NCBI RefSeq assembly: GCF_005406225.1
Contig: NZ_NXLY01000004.1
Coordinates: 62,001-126,000 of the forward strand
Source of the DNA: Campylobacter taeniopygiae
Lineage (GTDB): Bacteria > Campylobacterota > Campylobacteria > Campylobacterales > Campylobacteraceae
Direction: 5' to 3'
DNA length: 64,000 nt
Part shown: positions 8,660-18,468 of the stretch, in pieces
How positions within the stretch are numbered: the stretch's first letter is position 1
Layout of the letters: each line of letters begins with the position of its first letter
The notes under the pieces: model-generated
The model's input: the letters and a program-made list of their open reading frames with translations, nothing else
Databases searched by the model: none
Told to the model about the DNA's origin: nothing
Position numbers and translations under genes: made by a program

Positions 8660-9575
8660 GCGTAACTTCTTATTGATATTTATTTTGGGAATTTGTTATT
8701 ATTTAACTCAACCTTTAAAAAGCGATTCTGTTATTTTTATACCAAAAGGCTCTATTACTCAGATTATATCATATCTTAAAGAAAAAAAATATGAAATGAG
8801 TATTATTGACAAATATATTTTATTTTTTTTAGGGCACCCACAATCTGGATGGATTAATATGAGTACGCAAAAACTAAACAGAATAGAATTTTTATACAAA
8901 TTAACCGTAGCCAAAGCTGCACTTGAAACAATCACTTTAATCCCTGGGGAAACAAGCATTGTTTTTTTAGATCAAGTTTCCAAAAAATTAGGACTTAATA
9001 AAGAAATACTTTTATCCGAATTTCAAAAACAAGCTCCTTACTTAGAAGGAGTTTTTTTACCAGAAACCTATGAAATTCCAAAAGGAATTTCAGAAAGCTT
9101 ATTGATAAAAAATTTACTTGCTATTTCTGAAAAATCAAATCAAACCACTTCTAAAAAAATTTTTGGACAATATAATCCCAAAAAATGGCATCAATATATC
9201 ATCACAGCTTCTGTTATTCAAAAAGAAGCCGCCAATGAATCAGAAATGCCTATAGTTGCAAGTGTGATTTATAATCGTCTTAAAAAAGGTATGAAATTAC
9301 AAATGGATGGAACTTTAAATTATGGTATTTATTCTCATGAAAAAGTTACACCTCAAAGAATCAGACAAGATAAAACCTTTTATAACACCTATAAATTTGA
9401 AGGTTTGCCAAAAGAAGCGGTTTGTAATGTTTCTTTGGCTGCAATTCGTGCAGCTATTTTTCCGGCAAAAACGGATTATTTATATTTTGTACGCGATAAA
9501 AACACTGGAGTTCATATTTTTACAAGCAATTTAAACGATCATAATAAAGCCATTAATTTACAAAAAAACAGATAA
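8658..9575 (+). CDS. mltG: Endolytic murein transglycosylase MltG (YceG-like)
   Basis: A 305-residue inner-membrane lytic transglycosylase that cuts nascent glycan strands. N-terminal transmembrane segment (about residues 4-16) and a YceG domain. The catalytic Glu lies in VIQKEAA (about residue 190), followed by the family segments SVIYNRL, LQMDGTLNYG and the C-terminal YLYFVRD. I start at the ATG at 8658, giving a normal signal-anchor N-terminus; the frame stays open 84 bp further upstream inside the divergent gene. Start codons of the two genes overlap by two bases. Confidence 0.88.
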   Translation: MRNFLLIFILGICYYLTQPLKSDSVIFIPKGSITQIISYLKEKKYEMSIIDKYILFFLGHPQSGWINMSTQKLNRIEFLYKLTVAKAALETITLIPGETSIVFLDQVSKKLGLNKEILLSEFQKQAPYLEGVFLPETYEIPKGISESLLIKNLLAISEKSNQTTSKKIFGQYNPKKWHQYIITASVIQKEAANESEMPIVASVIYNRLKKGMKLQMDGTLNYGIYSHEKVTPQRIRQDKTFYNTYKFEGLPKEAVCNVSLAAIRAAIFPAKTDYLYFVRDKNTGVHIFTSNLNDHNKAINLQKNR

Positions 9576-9587
9576 AAATTTGAAAAG

Positions 9588-9605
9588 TTGGAACGATATT
9601 TGCTT
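9588..9605 (+). promoter_or_regulatory. Sigma-54 (RpoN) promoter of the flgB operon
   Basis: TTGGAAC, five bases, TTGCTT: GG at 9590-9591 (-24) and GC at 9602-9603 (-12) with the required 12-base phasing. It lies 37 bp before the flgB ATG. Rod genes of Campylobacter are known members of the RpoN/FlgSR regulon. Confidence 0.92.
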
Positions 9606-9641
9606 GTTAATTTGTAAAATTATAAATAAAAAGGATAAAAG

Positions 9642-10073
9642 ATGATTGATCCATTTAAATCAAAAGAACTTGTTACTAGTGCTTTAGCAGGTAGAAATCT
9701 TAGAAATCAATTGATCAATGCTAATCTTGCAAATGTCGATACTCCTTTTTATAAATCAAGAGATATAGAATTTGAAACTGCTCTAATACATCGTGCTAAT
9801 GAAATTTTTAAAAAGAGTGATGATAAAGAATTAAAATTAGCCGTAACAGAAAAAGGACATCAAGAACCTTGGAAATTTCCAGATCCTAATAAATCAACCA
9901 TTTATTTAAGAGATGGACACTTAGCAAGAAATGATGGCAATACTGTAGATTTAGATGTTGAAACTACAGAAATGAGTAAAAATACAGTTATGATTACAGC
10001 TCTTGATGGAGTTTTAAGAAAACAAAGTAGTATATTTAGCTCCATACTTGATGCAAGTTCTAAATTAAGTTAA
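9642..10073 (+). CDS. flgB: Flagellar proximal rod protein FlgB
   Basis: A 143-residue rod component of the basal body. The N-terminal helix with NLANVDTPFYKSRDIEFE is the flagellar rod/hook signature, and the C-terminal helix (MSKNTVMITALDGVLRKQ) pairs with it. Exported through the flagellar type III system, hence no Sec signal. First gene of flgB-flgC-fliE-pbpB behind a sigma-54 promoter. Confidence 0.95.
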   Translation: MIDPFKSKELVTSALAGRNLRNQLINANLANVDTPFYKSRDIEFETALIHRANEIFKKSDDKELKLAVTEKGHQEPWKFPDPNKSTIYLRDGHLARNDGNTVDLDVETTEMSKNTVMITALDGVLRKQSSIFSSILDASSKLS

Positions 10074-10082
10074 AGGTAAATT

Positions 10083-10577
10083 ATGGCATACTTAAGTGAT
10101 TTTGATATCAGCGGATATGGTTTAAGTGCTCAACGTTTTAGAATGAATGTTATTAGCTCTAATATAGCTAATGCAAATACAACTAGAACAGCAGAAGGCG
10201 GACCTTATAGAAGACGCGAAGTGATCTTTAAAGCGACAGATTTTGATAAACTTTTAAACGAACAAATTAGCAAGGATAATAATTTTTTAAAATATGAAAA
10301 TCCTTTAAATGATCCTGACTCTCCAGAAGAAGCTAAACCAGCTATTCAAAGTGTAGTCGTGGATAAAGTTGTAAGAGATGATAAAGATTTTAGAATGAAA
10401 TACGATCCAAGTAATCCTGATGCAAATGCTGAAGGTTATGTGGCTTATCCTAATATTAACCCTGTAATTGAAATGGCTGATTTGATTGAAGCAACAAGAG
10501 CTTATCAAGCGAATGTCAGTGCTTTTACAAGTGCAAAAACTATCGCGCAAAGTGCAATTGATTTATTAAGAGGATAA
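10083..10577 (+). CDS. flgC: Flagellar proximal rod protein FlgC
   Basis: A 164-residue rod protein. The N-terminal rod motif SSNIANANTTRTAEGGPYRRR and the C-terminal EMADLIEATRAYQANVSAF are the conserved coiled-coil ends of the rod/hook family. Nine bp after flgB and six bp before fliE, with its own ribosome binding site (AAAGG). Confidence 0.95.
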   Translation: MAYLSDFDISGYGLSAQRFRMNVISSNIANANTTRTAEGGPYRRREVIFKATDFDKLLNEQISKDNNFLKYENPLNDPDSPEEAKPAIQSVVVDKVVRDDKDFRMKYDPSNPDANAEGYVAYPNINPVIEMADLIEATRAYQANVSAFTSAKTIAQSAIDLLRG

Positions 10578-10583
10578 TAACGA

Positions 10584-10883
10584 ATGAATAATATTAATGA
10601 TCTAAGATTAAATAATATTTCAAAAACAAATTCAAACCAAAATATACAACAAAATAATATTGGCGATGAATTTGCCAAAATGCTTAAAAATGAAATTGAT
10701 GATTTAAACAAAACTCAAAAAACCGGTGAAGCTGCTATGACAGATATTGCCACGGGACAAGTTAAAGATTTGCACCAAGCTGCTATTGCCATCACTAAAG
10801 CTGAAAGCAGTATGAAATTTATGTTAGAGGTTAGAAATAAAGCCATTAGTGCCTATAAAGAAATTACAAGAACTCAAATTTAA
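10584..10883 (+). CDS. fliE: MS-ring to rod adaptor protein FliE
   Basis: A 99-residue protein linking the MS ring (FliF) to the rod. Family features are the C-terminal DIATGQVKDLHQAAIAITKAE and LEVRNKAISAYKEI segments. The N-terminus is Asn-rich and disordered. In the flgBC operon as in C. jejuni. Confidence 0.94.
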   Translation: MNNINDLRLNNISKTNSNQNIQQNNIGDEFAKMLKNEIDDLNKTQKTGEAAMTDIATGQVKDLHQAAIAITKAESSMKFMLEVRNKAISAYKEITRTQI

Positions 10884-10889
10884 ATTTCT

Positions 10890-12695
10890 ATGCAAGAAAA
10901 TAAAAAAAATCGCGTTTCAAAAGTCGCCTTTGCCTACTGCATGGCACTTTTGTTTATGATTATTTTTTTAAGCTCAACCTTTATACTCACTTCTAAACGC
11001 CATATTCCTAATACTGAAAAAGATCAATATTCTTTAGCTTTGCGTGGCAATATTATCACAAAAGATAATTTTACCGTTACAACCTCGAAGCAAATTTATC
11101 GTGCTGAAATTGATCTAAGGAGTATCGATAGAGATAAGTTTGATCTTTTTTTAAAACTTTTTCAAATCTATAGTGGATTTAGCGATAAAGAAATTGCAGA
11201 CATAAAAAAAAGGATGCAAAATCAAAAAAAACGCTCTTATAATTTCATCCTTTCTCAAAATTTAGACTCCAAACAGGCCAACTATCTTAAGGATCTTGCA
11301 AAAAAATTATACATACAAGGATTTTTTAAAGCATTTACTAATAGTGCTGGTAAAGTTGAAACCAGAGGTTTAAATATTATCGAACATGAAGAAGATAGAA
11401 TTTATATGTCACACGATGCACTCACTCCTGCCATAGGTTATACAAAAGTTGTCTTGGATCCAGAAAGTGGGATTTTAAAAAATATCGGTGTTAAAGGCTT
11501 AGAAAAATACTATGATCAATGCTTAAGCCCCTTGCAAAATGAAAAAATTCAAGGTTTAAAAGATATCGGCGGAAATATCATTTTAAATTTAAAATCACTA
11601 CAACAAAAAAAAATCAATGGTTGTGATTTATATCTTAATGTTTCTTTAAAACTTCAAAAAAGTATTGAAAAAGCCATCGATGAACGCAATGAAGATCTAA
11701 AGGCTAATGAAATTATCGTAGGAGTTATGGATAGTAAAACGGGAAAAATTTTAGCCCTAGCAAGCTCAAGACGTTACGATCCCGAAAATCGCAGCAAAGA
11801 TTTATCGGTATTAAATGCTAGCGCTATTGAATACGGCTATGAAGCAGGATCGGTAATCAAACCTTTTATTTTTATCACCGCATTAAGACTTAATAAAATA
11901 ACTCTTGATGAAATCATTGATACTTATGGCGGATCTTATAAATTAGGACGATTTACCATTAGAGATGATCACAGAATGGATAAAATGACCGCTGAGGAGG
12001 TTATAAGATATTCTTCAAATATAGGAATGATTCAAATTGCGCAAAGACTTAGCAATTTAGAAATTATCACGGGTTTAAAAACCTTCAATTTTGGAGATAA
12101 AAGCGGTATTGATCTTCCCTATGAACAAAAAGGAGAAATTCCAAACCCTAAACATCTAAGAGAAATAGAAAAATCGGTATTAAGCTATGGCTATGGACTT
12201 AAGACTACTTTTATGCAATTACTGGCTGCGTATAATGTTTTTAACAATAATGGAGTTTATATTACTCCGCGTTTGGCAGAAAAATATTATCAAGATGGGC
12301 GTTTTGTTAATTTAGATAATGATATAAAAAAAGAGGCTATTTTAAATCCACAATCAGCTCAACTTATGCAAAGAATATTAATCGACGTTATCGAAAAAGG
12401 AACTGGAAGAAAAGCTTTCACAAAAGGAGTTACTTTAGGAGGTAAAACAGGAACAGCTAGAATTGCTGAGAGGCAAGGTTATACCTCAAACCGTTATAAC
12501 GCTTCATTTTTTGGTTTTGCCAATGATGCTACGCACGCTTATACCGTAGGAGTTTTAGTGAGAAATCCTACTAAGCCTTATAGTTATTATGCGGCTCAAA
12601 GTGCTTTGCCAATGTTTAAAGATGTGGTTAATATTTTAATCAATGAAGATTTTTTAAAACCGGCACTTGATAACAATCAAACGACTAAAAATTAA
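10890..12695 (+). CDS. pbpB: Division-type penicillin-binding protein 2/3 (FtsI family transpeptidase)
   Basis: A 601-residue class B PBP that cross-links septal peptidoglycan. Membrane anchor at residues 14-34, pedestal domain, then a transpeptidase domain with S321-V-I-K324, S375-S-N377 and K519-T-G521. Six bp after fliE with no terminator between, so it is probably co-transcribed from the flagellar sigma-54 promoter in addition to any promoter of its own. Its stop overlaps the convergent gene by three bases. Confidence 0.92.
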   Translation: MQENKKNRVSKVAFAYCMALLFMIIFLSSTFILTSKRHIPNTEKDQYSLALRGNIITKDNFTVTTSKQIYRAEIDLRSIDRDKFDLFLKLFQIYSGFSDKEIADIKKRMQNQKKRSYNFILSQNLDSKQANYLKDLAKKLYIQGFFKAFTNSAGKVETRGLNIIEHEEDRIYMSHDALTPAIGYTKVVLDPESGILKNIGVKGLEKYYDQCLSPLQNEKIQGLKDIGGNIILNLKSLQQKKINGCDLYLNVSLKLQKSIEKAIDERNEDLKANEIIVGVMDSKTGKILALASSRRYDPENRSKDLSVLNASAIEYGYEAGSVIKPFIFITALRLNKITLDEIIDTYGGSYKLGRFTIRDDHRMDKMTAEEVIRYSSNIGMIQIAQRLSNLEIITGLKTFNFGDKSGIDLPYEQKGEIPNPKHLREIEKSVLSYGYGLKTTFMQLLAAYNVFNNNGVYITPRLAEKYYQDGRFVNLDNDIKKEAILNPQSAQLMQRILIDVIEKGTGRKAFTKGVTLGGKTGTARIAERQGYTSNRYNASFFGFANDATHAYTVGVLVRNPTKPYSYYAAQSALPMFKDVVNILINEDFLKPALDNNQTTKN

Positions 12696-12705
12696 TCGTT
12701 TGATT
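12675..12705. terminator. Bidirectional hairpin between convergent genes
   Basis: Ten-bp perfect arms (12675-12684 and 12696-12705) around an 11-base loop that contains both stop codons. It lies inside the last codons of both pbpB and the convergent Cj0524-like gene and could terminate both transcripts. Confidence 0.5.
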
Positions 12706-13132
12706 TAGATTTTAATCTTTGGAATTCTTGCATTAAGAATTCTCTTAAATTTTCTGCTTCCTCTTTGCCGTTTTCTAAAAAATGAATCAAAATATTTTCT
12801 AATTTTTCTAAAAATTCAAAAAGCTCATTTTCCCAAATATTATTATTTTTATTACTCAAATTCATTGTCTGGATAAAGGTAAGTTCTCTACTTGCATCAC
12901 TAAGTTTTTCTAAAAATTGATCTTTATCAGTCTGATTTTTCAATTTCATTTCTTCTATGCGATCCTTAAAAGCTCTGATTTTATCATTAATTACTTCGCA
13001 AAATTCTGGATAAATATCCATCTTTATAGGCTCCAATAACGCTTTTTTATCAACATTTAAAATTAATTTTTTCACAGCAAAATAAAGAAATAAAAAAGAC
13101 AAAGCAGCTATTAATAAATATATCTCTATCAT
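12692..13132 (-). CDS. Membrane-anchored coiled-coil protein (Cj0524-like)
   Basis: A 146-residue protein with one N-terminal membrane segment (residues 3-18) and a charged, helical remainder rich in Lys and Glu, likely coiled coil from residue 45 on. No enzymatic motif. Function unknown. First of the stretch of minus-strand genes facing pbpB, 9 bp downstream of the rhodanese gene. Confidence 0.7.
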   Translation of the reverse strand: MIEIYLLIAALSFLFLYFAVKKLILNVDKKALLEPIKMDIYPEFCEVINDKIRAFKDRIEEMKLKNQTDKDQFLEKLSDASRELTFIQTMNLSNKNNNIWENELFEFLEKLENILIHFLENGKEEAENLREFLMQEFQRLKSKSND

Positions 13133-13140
13133 TGATTTCC

Positions 13141-13449
13141 TTAAAGCGCTAACATTCCGCCATCTAAATTCACGCTATCTAAACCAAGTTGATCTTTAAC
13201 ATACTGTGCAGCTAACATACTTCTATGGCCACTGCGACAAATAAAAGCTATTTTTTTATCGGATTTTTGTTTAGCTTGAAATTCTTGCAAAAAATTTTCA
13301 TTTAAAAATCCTTTATGATCATAAAATGAAACGCACTCGGCATTAGGTAATACACCTTCTCCCCATTCCAAAGGAGTGCGAACATCAAAAATTTGATATT
13401 CGCTTAAATCTTGTTTTGTCCAAACACTAGCTGGAATATTTTCTATCAT
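13141..13449 (-). CDS. Single-domain rhodanese-like protein
   Basis: A 102-residue rhodanese domain. The active-site loop CRSGHRS contains the persulfide-forming Cys, and the N-terminal FDVRTPLEW segment matches the family. No signal peptide, so cytoplasmic. It overlaps the end of htpG by 4 bp. The sulfur acceptor is unknown. Confidence 0.85.
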   Translation of the reverse strand: MIENIPASVWTKQDLSEYQIFDVRTPLEWGEGVLPNAECVSFYDHKGFLNENFLQEFQAKQKSDKKIAFICRSGHRSMLAAQYVKDQLGLDSVNLDGGMLAL

Positions 13450-15275
13450 GAAAAAGCCTTCGTGATGATTTTAGCCAAACTTGCATTAAATTCAGAAGCA
13501 TTTTCAATTCCCATGCCTTCGCTAAGTTTAGCCATATTTAATACCAAAATTGCAATATCGCTATAGAATGTTTCATTATTCTTAAGTCCTGAAAAAATCG
13601 CATGTTTTGGATTGATCTCTAAGATAGGCTTTATATTTTGCTCTTGTCCCATTTGCTTTAAAAGCTGCTGCATAGCAAAATCAGGTTTATTTTTATCAAA
13701 AACAATACAGCTTGGACTATCTTTTAAACGAGTGGTTAATCTTACATCTTCAACTTCATCTTTTAAAAGTTCTTTAAATTTAGCCACAAGCGGAGCATAT
13801 TCTTTTTTCTCTTCATCACTTAATTCGTTTTTATCTTCAACTTGATTAATGGCTACAAATTTTAACCCTTCATACTCTCCAAGCATAGGAGTAACCAAAG
13901 AATCAATCTCATCATCCATTAAAAGTACTTCTATATTTTTTTGTTTATACTCTTCCAATAAAGGTGAATTCCTAAGTAGGCTTTCATTATTTCCTGTAAT
14001 ATAAAAAATTTCTTTTTGATCTTTTTGTAAGTCATTTTTATATTCTTCTAAAGAACGTAAATTTTCACCTTTAGTGCTCTTATAAAACATAAGTTTTAAT
14101 AAACTCTCTTTTTCTGTTCCAAAACCGTAAAGCCCTTCTTTTAAAACTTTTCCAAAGGTTTTGAAAAAATCTAAATATTTATCTTTGTCTTTATTTTTTA
14201 ATTTTTCAAGTTCACTAAGTATTTTTTTGACACTTGCTTCTTTAACTGCTTTTAAAATTTGATTTTCTTGCAAAATTTCACGACTTACATTCAATGGTAA
14301 ATCTTCAACATCAATAATCCCTCTAACAAAACGCAAATAAGTCGGTAAAAGTTCTTTATCATCATCGCTAATAAAAACACGTTTTACATAGAGCTTAAGT
14401 CCGCTTTGATAATCCACTCTAAAAAGATCAAAAGGAGCATTTTTTGGAATGAAAAATAAAGAACTATATTCTAATTTTCCTTCGCTTTTGGTATGAAGAT
14501 ATAATAAAGGCTTATTAGAATCATGGAAATTTTGTTCATAAAATTTTTCATAATCTTCGGCTTTAAGGCTTGTTTTTTGCATTCTCCAAAGAGCATTAGC
14601 TTTATTAATTTGAGTGATTTTTACTTCACTCTTTCCTTCTGTTTCGCCCTCTTTAGCAGGGATATACTCTTCTTTTTCCATAAAAATTGGAAATTGTATA
14701 TGATTTGAATATTTTTCTATAATGCTTTCAATTTTATAAGAATTAGCAAATTCATCATCTTTTAAATAAAGTGTGATTGTGGTTCCTTGCTCTTCTTTTT
14801 TAGCATCTTCAATTTCATAACCATTTGCATCAGAAGTCCAAAGATAAGCTTTATCATCCAAAGCTTTTTTACTTAAAACTTCAATTTTATTTGCCACCAT
14901 AAAAGCAGAATAAAATCCAACACCAAATTGCCCTATAAGTTGAGAATCTTTCTTAGCATCACCGCTTAAATTCTCTAAAAAGCTTTTTGTGCCACTCTTT
15001 GCAATGGTTCCTAAATTATTAATCAAATCTTCTTTATTCATACCTATACCATTATCACTAATGGTTAAAGTTTTTTTATCTTTGTCTATTGTAATTTCTA
15101 TTTTAGGATCAAATTTTAAGCTCTTATAAGAATCATCGCTAACGCTTAAAAAATTCAATTTATCTAAAGCATCGCTAGCATTAGAGACGAGCTCCCTTAA
15201 AAAAATCTCCTTATTTGAATATAAAGAATGAATCATCAATTGTAAAAGTTGATTAACTTCAGTTTGAAATTGCAT
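13446..15275 (-). CDS. htpG: Chaperone HtpG (bacterial Hsp90)
   Basis: A 609-residue ATP-dependent chaperone. GHKL ATPase motifs: [13 protein letters not shown] (catalytic Glu and Asn), DNGIGM, and [11 protein letters not shown]. Middle-domain Arg segment [11 protein letters not shown] is present. Full length for bacterial Hsp90. Minus-strand ATTTTA (15306-15311) after TGC is a possible extended -10 about 30 bp upstream. Confidence 0.96.
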   Translation of the reverse strand: MQFQTEVNQLLQLMIHSLYSNKEIFLRELVSNASDALDKLNFLSVSDDSYKSLKFDPKIEITIDKDKKTLTISDNGIGMNKEDLINNLGTIAKSGTKSFLENLSGDAKKDSQLIGQFGVGFYSAFMVANKIEVLSKKALDDKAYLWTSDANGYEIEDAKKEEQGTTITLYLKDDEFANSYKIESIIEKYSNHIQFPIFMEKEEYIPAKEGETEGKSEVKITQINKANALWRMQKTSLKAEDYEKFYEQNFHDSNKPLLYLHTKSEGKLEYSSLFFIPKNAPFDLFRVDYQSGLKLYVKRVFISDDDKELLPTYLRFVRGIIDVEDLPLNVSREILQENQILKAVKEASVKKILSELEKLKNKDKDKYLDFFKTFGKVLKEGLYGFGTEKESLLKLMFYKSTKGENLRSLEEYKNDLQKDQKEIFYITGNNESLLRNSPLLEEYKQKNIEVLLMDDEIDSLVTPMLGEYEGLKFVAINQVEDKNELSDEEKKEYAPLVAKFKELLKDEVEDVRLTTRLKDSPSCIVFDKNKPDFAMQQLLKQMGQEQNIKPILEINPKHAIFSGLKNNETFYSDIAILVLNMAKLSEGMGIENASEFNASLAKIITKAFS

Positions 15276-15338
15276 TTTTTCTCCTTTGTATTTTTCAAAT
15301 GCGTTATTTTAGCAAAAAATACATAATTGTAAAAAAAT

Positions 15339-15707
15339 TTATTTAAAAATTACAAAACCAAGCCAAACTGCCAATAAACACAAAATGACATTAAAAACAA
15401 TATTAAGAAAAAGATGAAAATAATTTCCATTTTGCAAAAGCATTAAATTTTCATAAGAAAAAGTAGAAAAAGTTGTAAAAGCTCCTAAAAATCCTGTATT
15501 GATAAAATTTTTAAGTAATGGAGATAAACCTTTATTTTGTGCATAAGAAAAACAAAGTCCTATAGCAAAAGAGCCAAAAATATTTACAAAAAGAGTACCA
15601 AAATTAATAGCATGTGGAAAAATTTTATTGATAAAATTAATACTTAACATTCTAAATACAGAACCCAAAAAGCCACCTATGCCTACAATTAAAATCATAT
15701 TGGGCAT
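15339..15707 (-). CDS. crcB: Fluoride ion channel CrcB/Fluc
   Basis: A 122-residue four-helix membrane protein exporting fluoride. The family motifs GGFLGSVFRM, FGTLFVNIFGSF and GFLGAFTTFSTFSYE (with the paired Phe residues and the central Na+ site) are intact. Its start lies inside the end of the acyltransferase gene (13 bp overlap). No fluoride riboswitch is visible upstream. Confidence 0.92.
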   Translation of the reverse strand: MPNMILIVGIGGFLGSVFRMLSINFINKIFPHAINFGTLFVNIFGSFAIGLCFSYAQNKGLSPLLKNFINTGFLGAFTTFSTFSYENLMLLQNGNYFHLFLNIVFNVILCLLAVWLGFVIFK

Positions 15708-16399
15708 GATTTCATTCTTTCTTGATCTAATATTTCTTGCATTTTTTTTCTAGTATTTTCAAGCCATCTCTCATCGCTAGTATCCACTAAATCCATGCAA
15801 ATAATCTTTAAATTTCCACCACTTCCCACGCTAAAACTTTTCGTATCTAAAATTTTAGCAGAATCTACAATCAAAATAGGCTGAACTTTCAAATTCAACT
15901 TTTCAGTTAAAACTTTAGCTCCGCTTTGGAATTTAAGCATTTTTGCTGTTTTTGAACGCGTTCCTTCAGGAAAAATGGCTAAAACTCTATCTTCATTTAG
16001 TCTTTCTTTGGCTTCTTTTAATACACGCACTAAATCTCTTGGATTTTTTCTATCGATACAAAGCAATTTTGGTTTTTTTATAGTGATTTTAAAAAGTGGA
16101 ATTTCTCCAAGTTCTTTTTTTGCAATCCAGCATAAATTTTTAGGGTATAATTCCTCTAAAGCAATAATATCTAGGGCGCTTTGATGATTCATTAAAATCA
16201 TATTTGCGCTAGGATTAAACTCACCCACAAGCTCAGTTTTGTAAAAAATAGTATATTTTTGAAATTTAGCCCAAATTCTACGAATTTTCCAAAGGGTATT
16301 TTGCGAATTTACAAAACAAAAGCAACATACTACAATTAAAATACTAAAAATAAAAAAAAACCAAAAATATAAAGCTTTAATTTTTTTGTAAATCTTCAC
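15695..16399 (-). CDS. plsC: 1-acylglycerol-3-phosphate O-acyltransferase
   Basis: A 234-residue membrane acyltransferase making phosphatidic acid. Transmembrane segment at residues 10-30, catalytic NHQSALD (the HX4D motif) and substrate motif FPEGTRS. The start is a GTG inside the end of the upstream gene (23 bp overlap), so translation depends on coupling. It precedes crcB. Confidence 0.88.
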   Translation of the reverse strand: MKIYKKIKALYFWFFFIFSILIVVCCFCFVNSQNTLWKIRRIWAKFQKYTIFYKTELVGEFNPSANMILMNHQSALDIIALEELYPKNLCWIAKKELGEIPLFKITIKKPKLLCIDRKNPRDLVRVLKEAKERLNEDRVLAIFPEGTRSKTAKMLKFQSGAKVLTEKLNLKVQPILIVDSAKILDTKSFSVGSGGNLKIICMDLVDTSDERWLENTRKKMQEILDQERMKSCPI

Positions 16400-17573
16400 G
16401 AAGTACCCATCCTATTTGGCCATTTTCAAGAATTACTTTAATATAATCTAATCTTTTTCCTAAAATTTTAACTTTTTCATTAGAATGAGCTGTATAGAAA
16501 AAAGTTGAAGGCTCTGTTGGCAAAATTCTTGCTCTTGAACCTGCTTTTAAAATACCGCTTTTTACGCTTGTATCTATGAAAAAACTTAATACAAAACATA
16601 CTATTGCTAAAACCAAAATGATATAATTTTTTCTCCACACAAATACAAATGCAAAAACAAATGTAAAAAACCAAAGTGCATATTGTTTATAAATATTAAA
16701 ATCTTTATTGGTAGGATTTAAATCACTTTGAGTGCTAATCTCATCATCACTAATAACAAGTCTAAAACTCATATTTTCAAGACTTTTAGTATCTTTATTG
16801 AAATAAGAAAAATCAAAATGGGTTTTAGATGATGGAAATAAAGCGTAATAAAAACCAGTAGAAGCGTTAAAATCACCTTTTAAATTTTCAACTCCTTGTT
16901 TTTGAACACCATCGATATAAAAACTTTTAAGATTTGTATTGGTAGCATTTAATTCAAGCATAACAATGATGCTATTATTATCAAAATTTTTAGTTTTTAT
17001 CTTTTTTACTTCCAAAGAACTTGCTACTAGGTGTGAAAAATGATTATCACTTGGTGTGATTTCATATCTGATTGGATTTAAATTTAAAGCAGATTGCTGA
17101 AAAGCTTCTCCATTTCTAAGCAACTGAATTGAAATTTGCTCTAAAGAGGCATTAGAAGTTTTAGCTTCAAACCATAAAGTTGTTACATACTCGCCTTGTA
17201 TATTTTTCCATTTTGCATCAGGATTTAGAAAAAGCAAGTCATCGTTCTTTTTTAGATTAATCTTAAAATCAAAATTAGTGTTTTCAGTTGTTTTTGCATG
17301 AATGGTAATTGGAAAAGCTTCTCCAACATAAACCTTGTGCGGATACTCATCATTAGTAAGCACCAAAGAGCTTTGCGGGATAAAAGGATCTTCAACATTG
17401 CTCGTATCGATATCAGTATTTTCATCACTTGGAGCAATATTTTGATAAATTTGCTGCTCCTCTTTTGGTAATTTTTCTAATTCTTTTTGCACCTTTTGAG
17501 CATCAAAAACAGAAATTTCTTTTTGAGCAAAAAGACTGCAAGAAAATAAAAATATAAAAAATAATATTCTCAC
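16377..17573 (-). CDS. Periplasmic/membrane protein with SH3-like C-terminus (BatD-like)
   Basis: A 398-residue protein. It has a signal peptide (cleavage near residue 16), a large beta-rich extracytoplasmic domain, two closely spaced hydrophobic segments around residues 300-340, and a C-terminal SH3-like domain ending GQIGWVLREDLQ. The layout resembles BatD-type proteins of aerotolerance clusters, but no Bat ATPase is nearby, so that name is tentative. GTG start with AGAAGG six bases upstream; the start overlaps the purQ stop. Confidence 0.72.
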   Translation of the reverse strand: MRILFFIFLFSCSLFAQKEISVFDAQKVQKELEKLPKEEQQIYQNIAPSDENTDIDTSNVEDPFIPQSSLVLTNDEYPHKVYVGEAFPITIHAKTTENTNFDFKINLKKNDDLLFLNPDAKWKNIQGEYVTTLWFEAKTSNASLEQISIQLLRNGEAFQQSALNLNPIRYEITPSDNHFSHLVASSLEVKKIKTKNFDNNSIIVMLELNATNTNLKSFYIDGVQKQGVENLKGDFNASTGFYYALFPSSKTHFDFSYFNKDTKSLENMSFRLVISDDEISTQSDLNPTNKDFNIYKQYALWFFTFVFAFVFVWRKNYIILVLAIVCFVLSFFIDTSVKSGILKAGSRARILPTEPSTFFYTAHSNEKVKILGKRLDYIKVILENGQIGWVLREDLQKN

Positions 17574-18214
17574 ATAAAACCTTCTAACATTTTTAAACCT
17601 ATTTCATTACCTAAAACACTATCACAAGCTCTTTCAGGATGTGGCATGAGACCAAAAATCTTTTTATTCTCATCACAAATTCCAGCAATATCACAAACAG
17701 AACCGTTAGGATTTGGTTGATATTTTAATGTGATTAAGTCCTTATCTTCTAATTCTTTTAAAACATCCTCTTTTGCGTAGTAATTTCCTTCTCCGTGTGC
17801 AATGGGTAAATTAATAATATCATCTTTTTGAAAATTTCTTAAAAAAACATTTTGATTTGAAACCACTTTTAAATCTTGATTTTTTGAAATAAAGCTTAGT
17901 TTTTCATTGTGCTTCATTGCGCCTTTTAAAAGGCCACTTTCTAAAAGAATTTGAAATCCATTGCAAATTCCTAAAATATAGCCTCCTTTCTTAGCGTGCT
18001 CAAAAACACCTTGCATTGCAGGAGCAAGTTTAGCAATCGCTGCACATCTTAAATAATCTCCATAAGAAAATCCTCCAGGTAAAACAACCAAATCAGCTGT
18101 AAATTCTTTTTGCTCATGCCAGATTATTTCAGTTTTAGCTCCAAGTTTGTTAAATGCATATTCTGTATCAAATTCACAATTTGTTCCAGGAAATCGAATA
18201 ATTGCTACTTTCAT
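17570..18214 (-). CDS. purQ: Phosphoribosylformylglycinamidine synthase, glutaminase subunit
   Basis: A 214-residue class I glutamine amidotransferase that supplies ammonia to PurL in purine synthesis. The nucleophile elbow GICNGFQIL carries the catalytic Cys, and the His-Glu pair is in MPHPERA near the C-terminus. It shares one base with the purS gene upstream. Confidence 0.95.
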   Translation of the reverse strand: MKVAIIRFPGTNCEFDTEYAFNKLGAKTEIIWHEQKEFTADLVVLPGGFSYGDYLRCAAIAKLAPAMQGVFEHAKKGGYILGICNGFQILLESGLLKGAMKHNEKLSFISKNQDLKVVSNQNVFLRNFQKDDIINLPIAHGEGNYYAKEDVLKELEDKDLITLKYQPNPNGSVCDIAGICDENKKIFGLMPHPERACDSVLGNEIGLKMLEGFM

Positions 18215-18459
18215 TATTTCTCGCTTATACTCAGTTCATAATCTTCAATCACATTATTAACCAGCAATTCTTCGCACATTTTCGCAATACGCTCTTTAGC
18301 TCTTGCTTCATCTTTTTCATCTAAATCAATGATGAGTTGTTTAGCCATTCTTACTTCTTTAACTTCATTAAAATTTAAAGAATGCAAAGCCTTTTCAATA
18401 GCCTTGCCTTGAGGATCTAAAACTCCATTTTTTAAAAAAATATTTACCACTATTTTCAT
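18214..18459 (-). CDS. purS: Phosphoribosylformylglycinamidine synthase subunit PurS
   Basis: An 81-residue small subunit that joins PurQ to the small-type PurL. The family segment GVLDPQGKAIEKALHSL is intact. I use the ATG at 18459, which follows AAGG by seven bases; a TTG codon directly before it is not needed. Between purC and purQ. Confidence 0.93.
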   Translation of the reverse strand: MKIVVNIFLKNGVLDPQGKAIEKALHSLNFNEVKEVRMAKQLIIDLDEKDEARAKERIAKMCEELLVNNVIEDYELSISEK

Positions 18460-18468
18460 CAATATACC

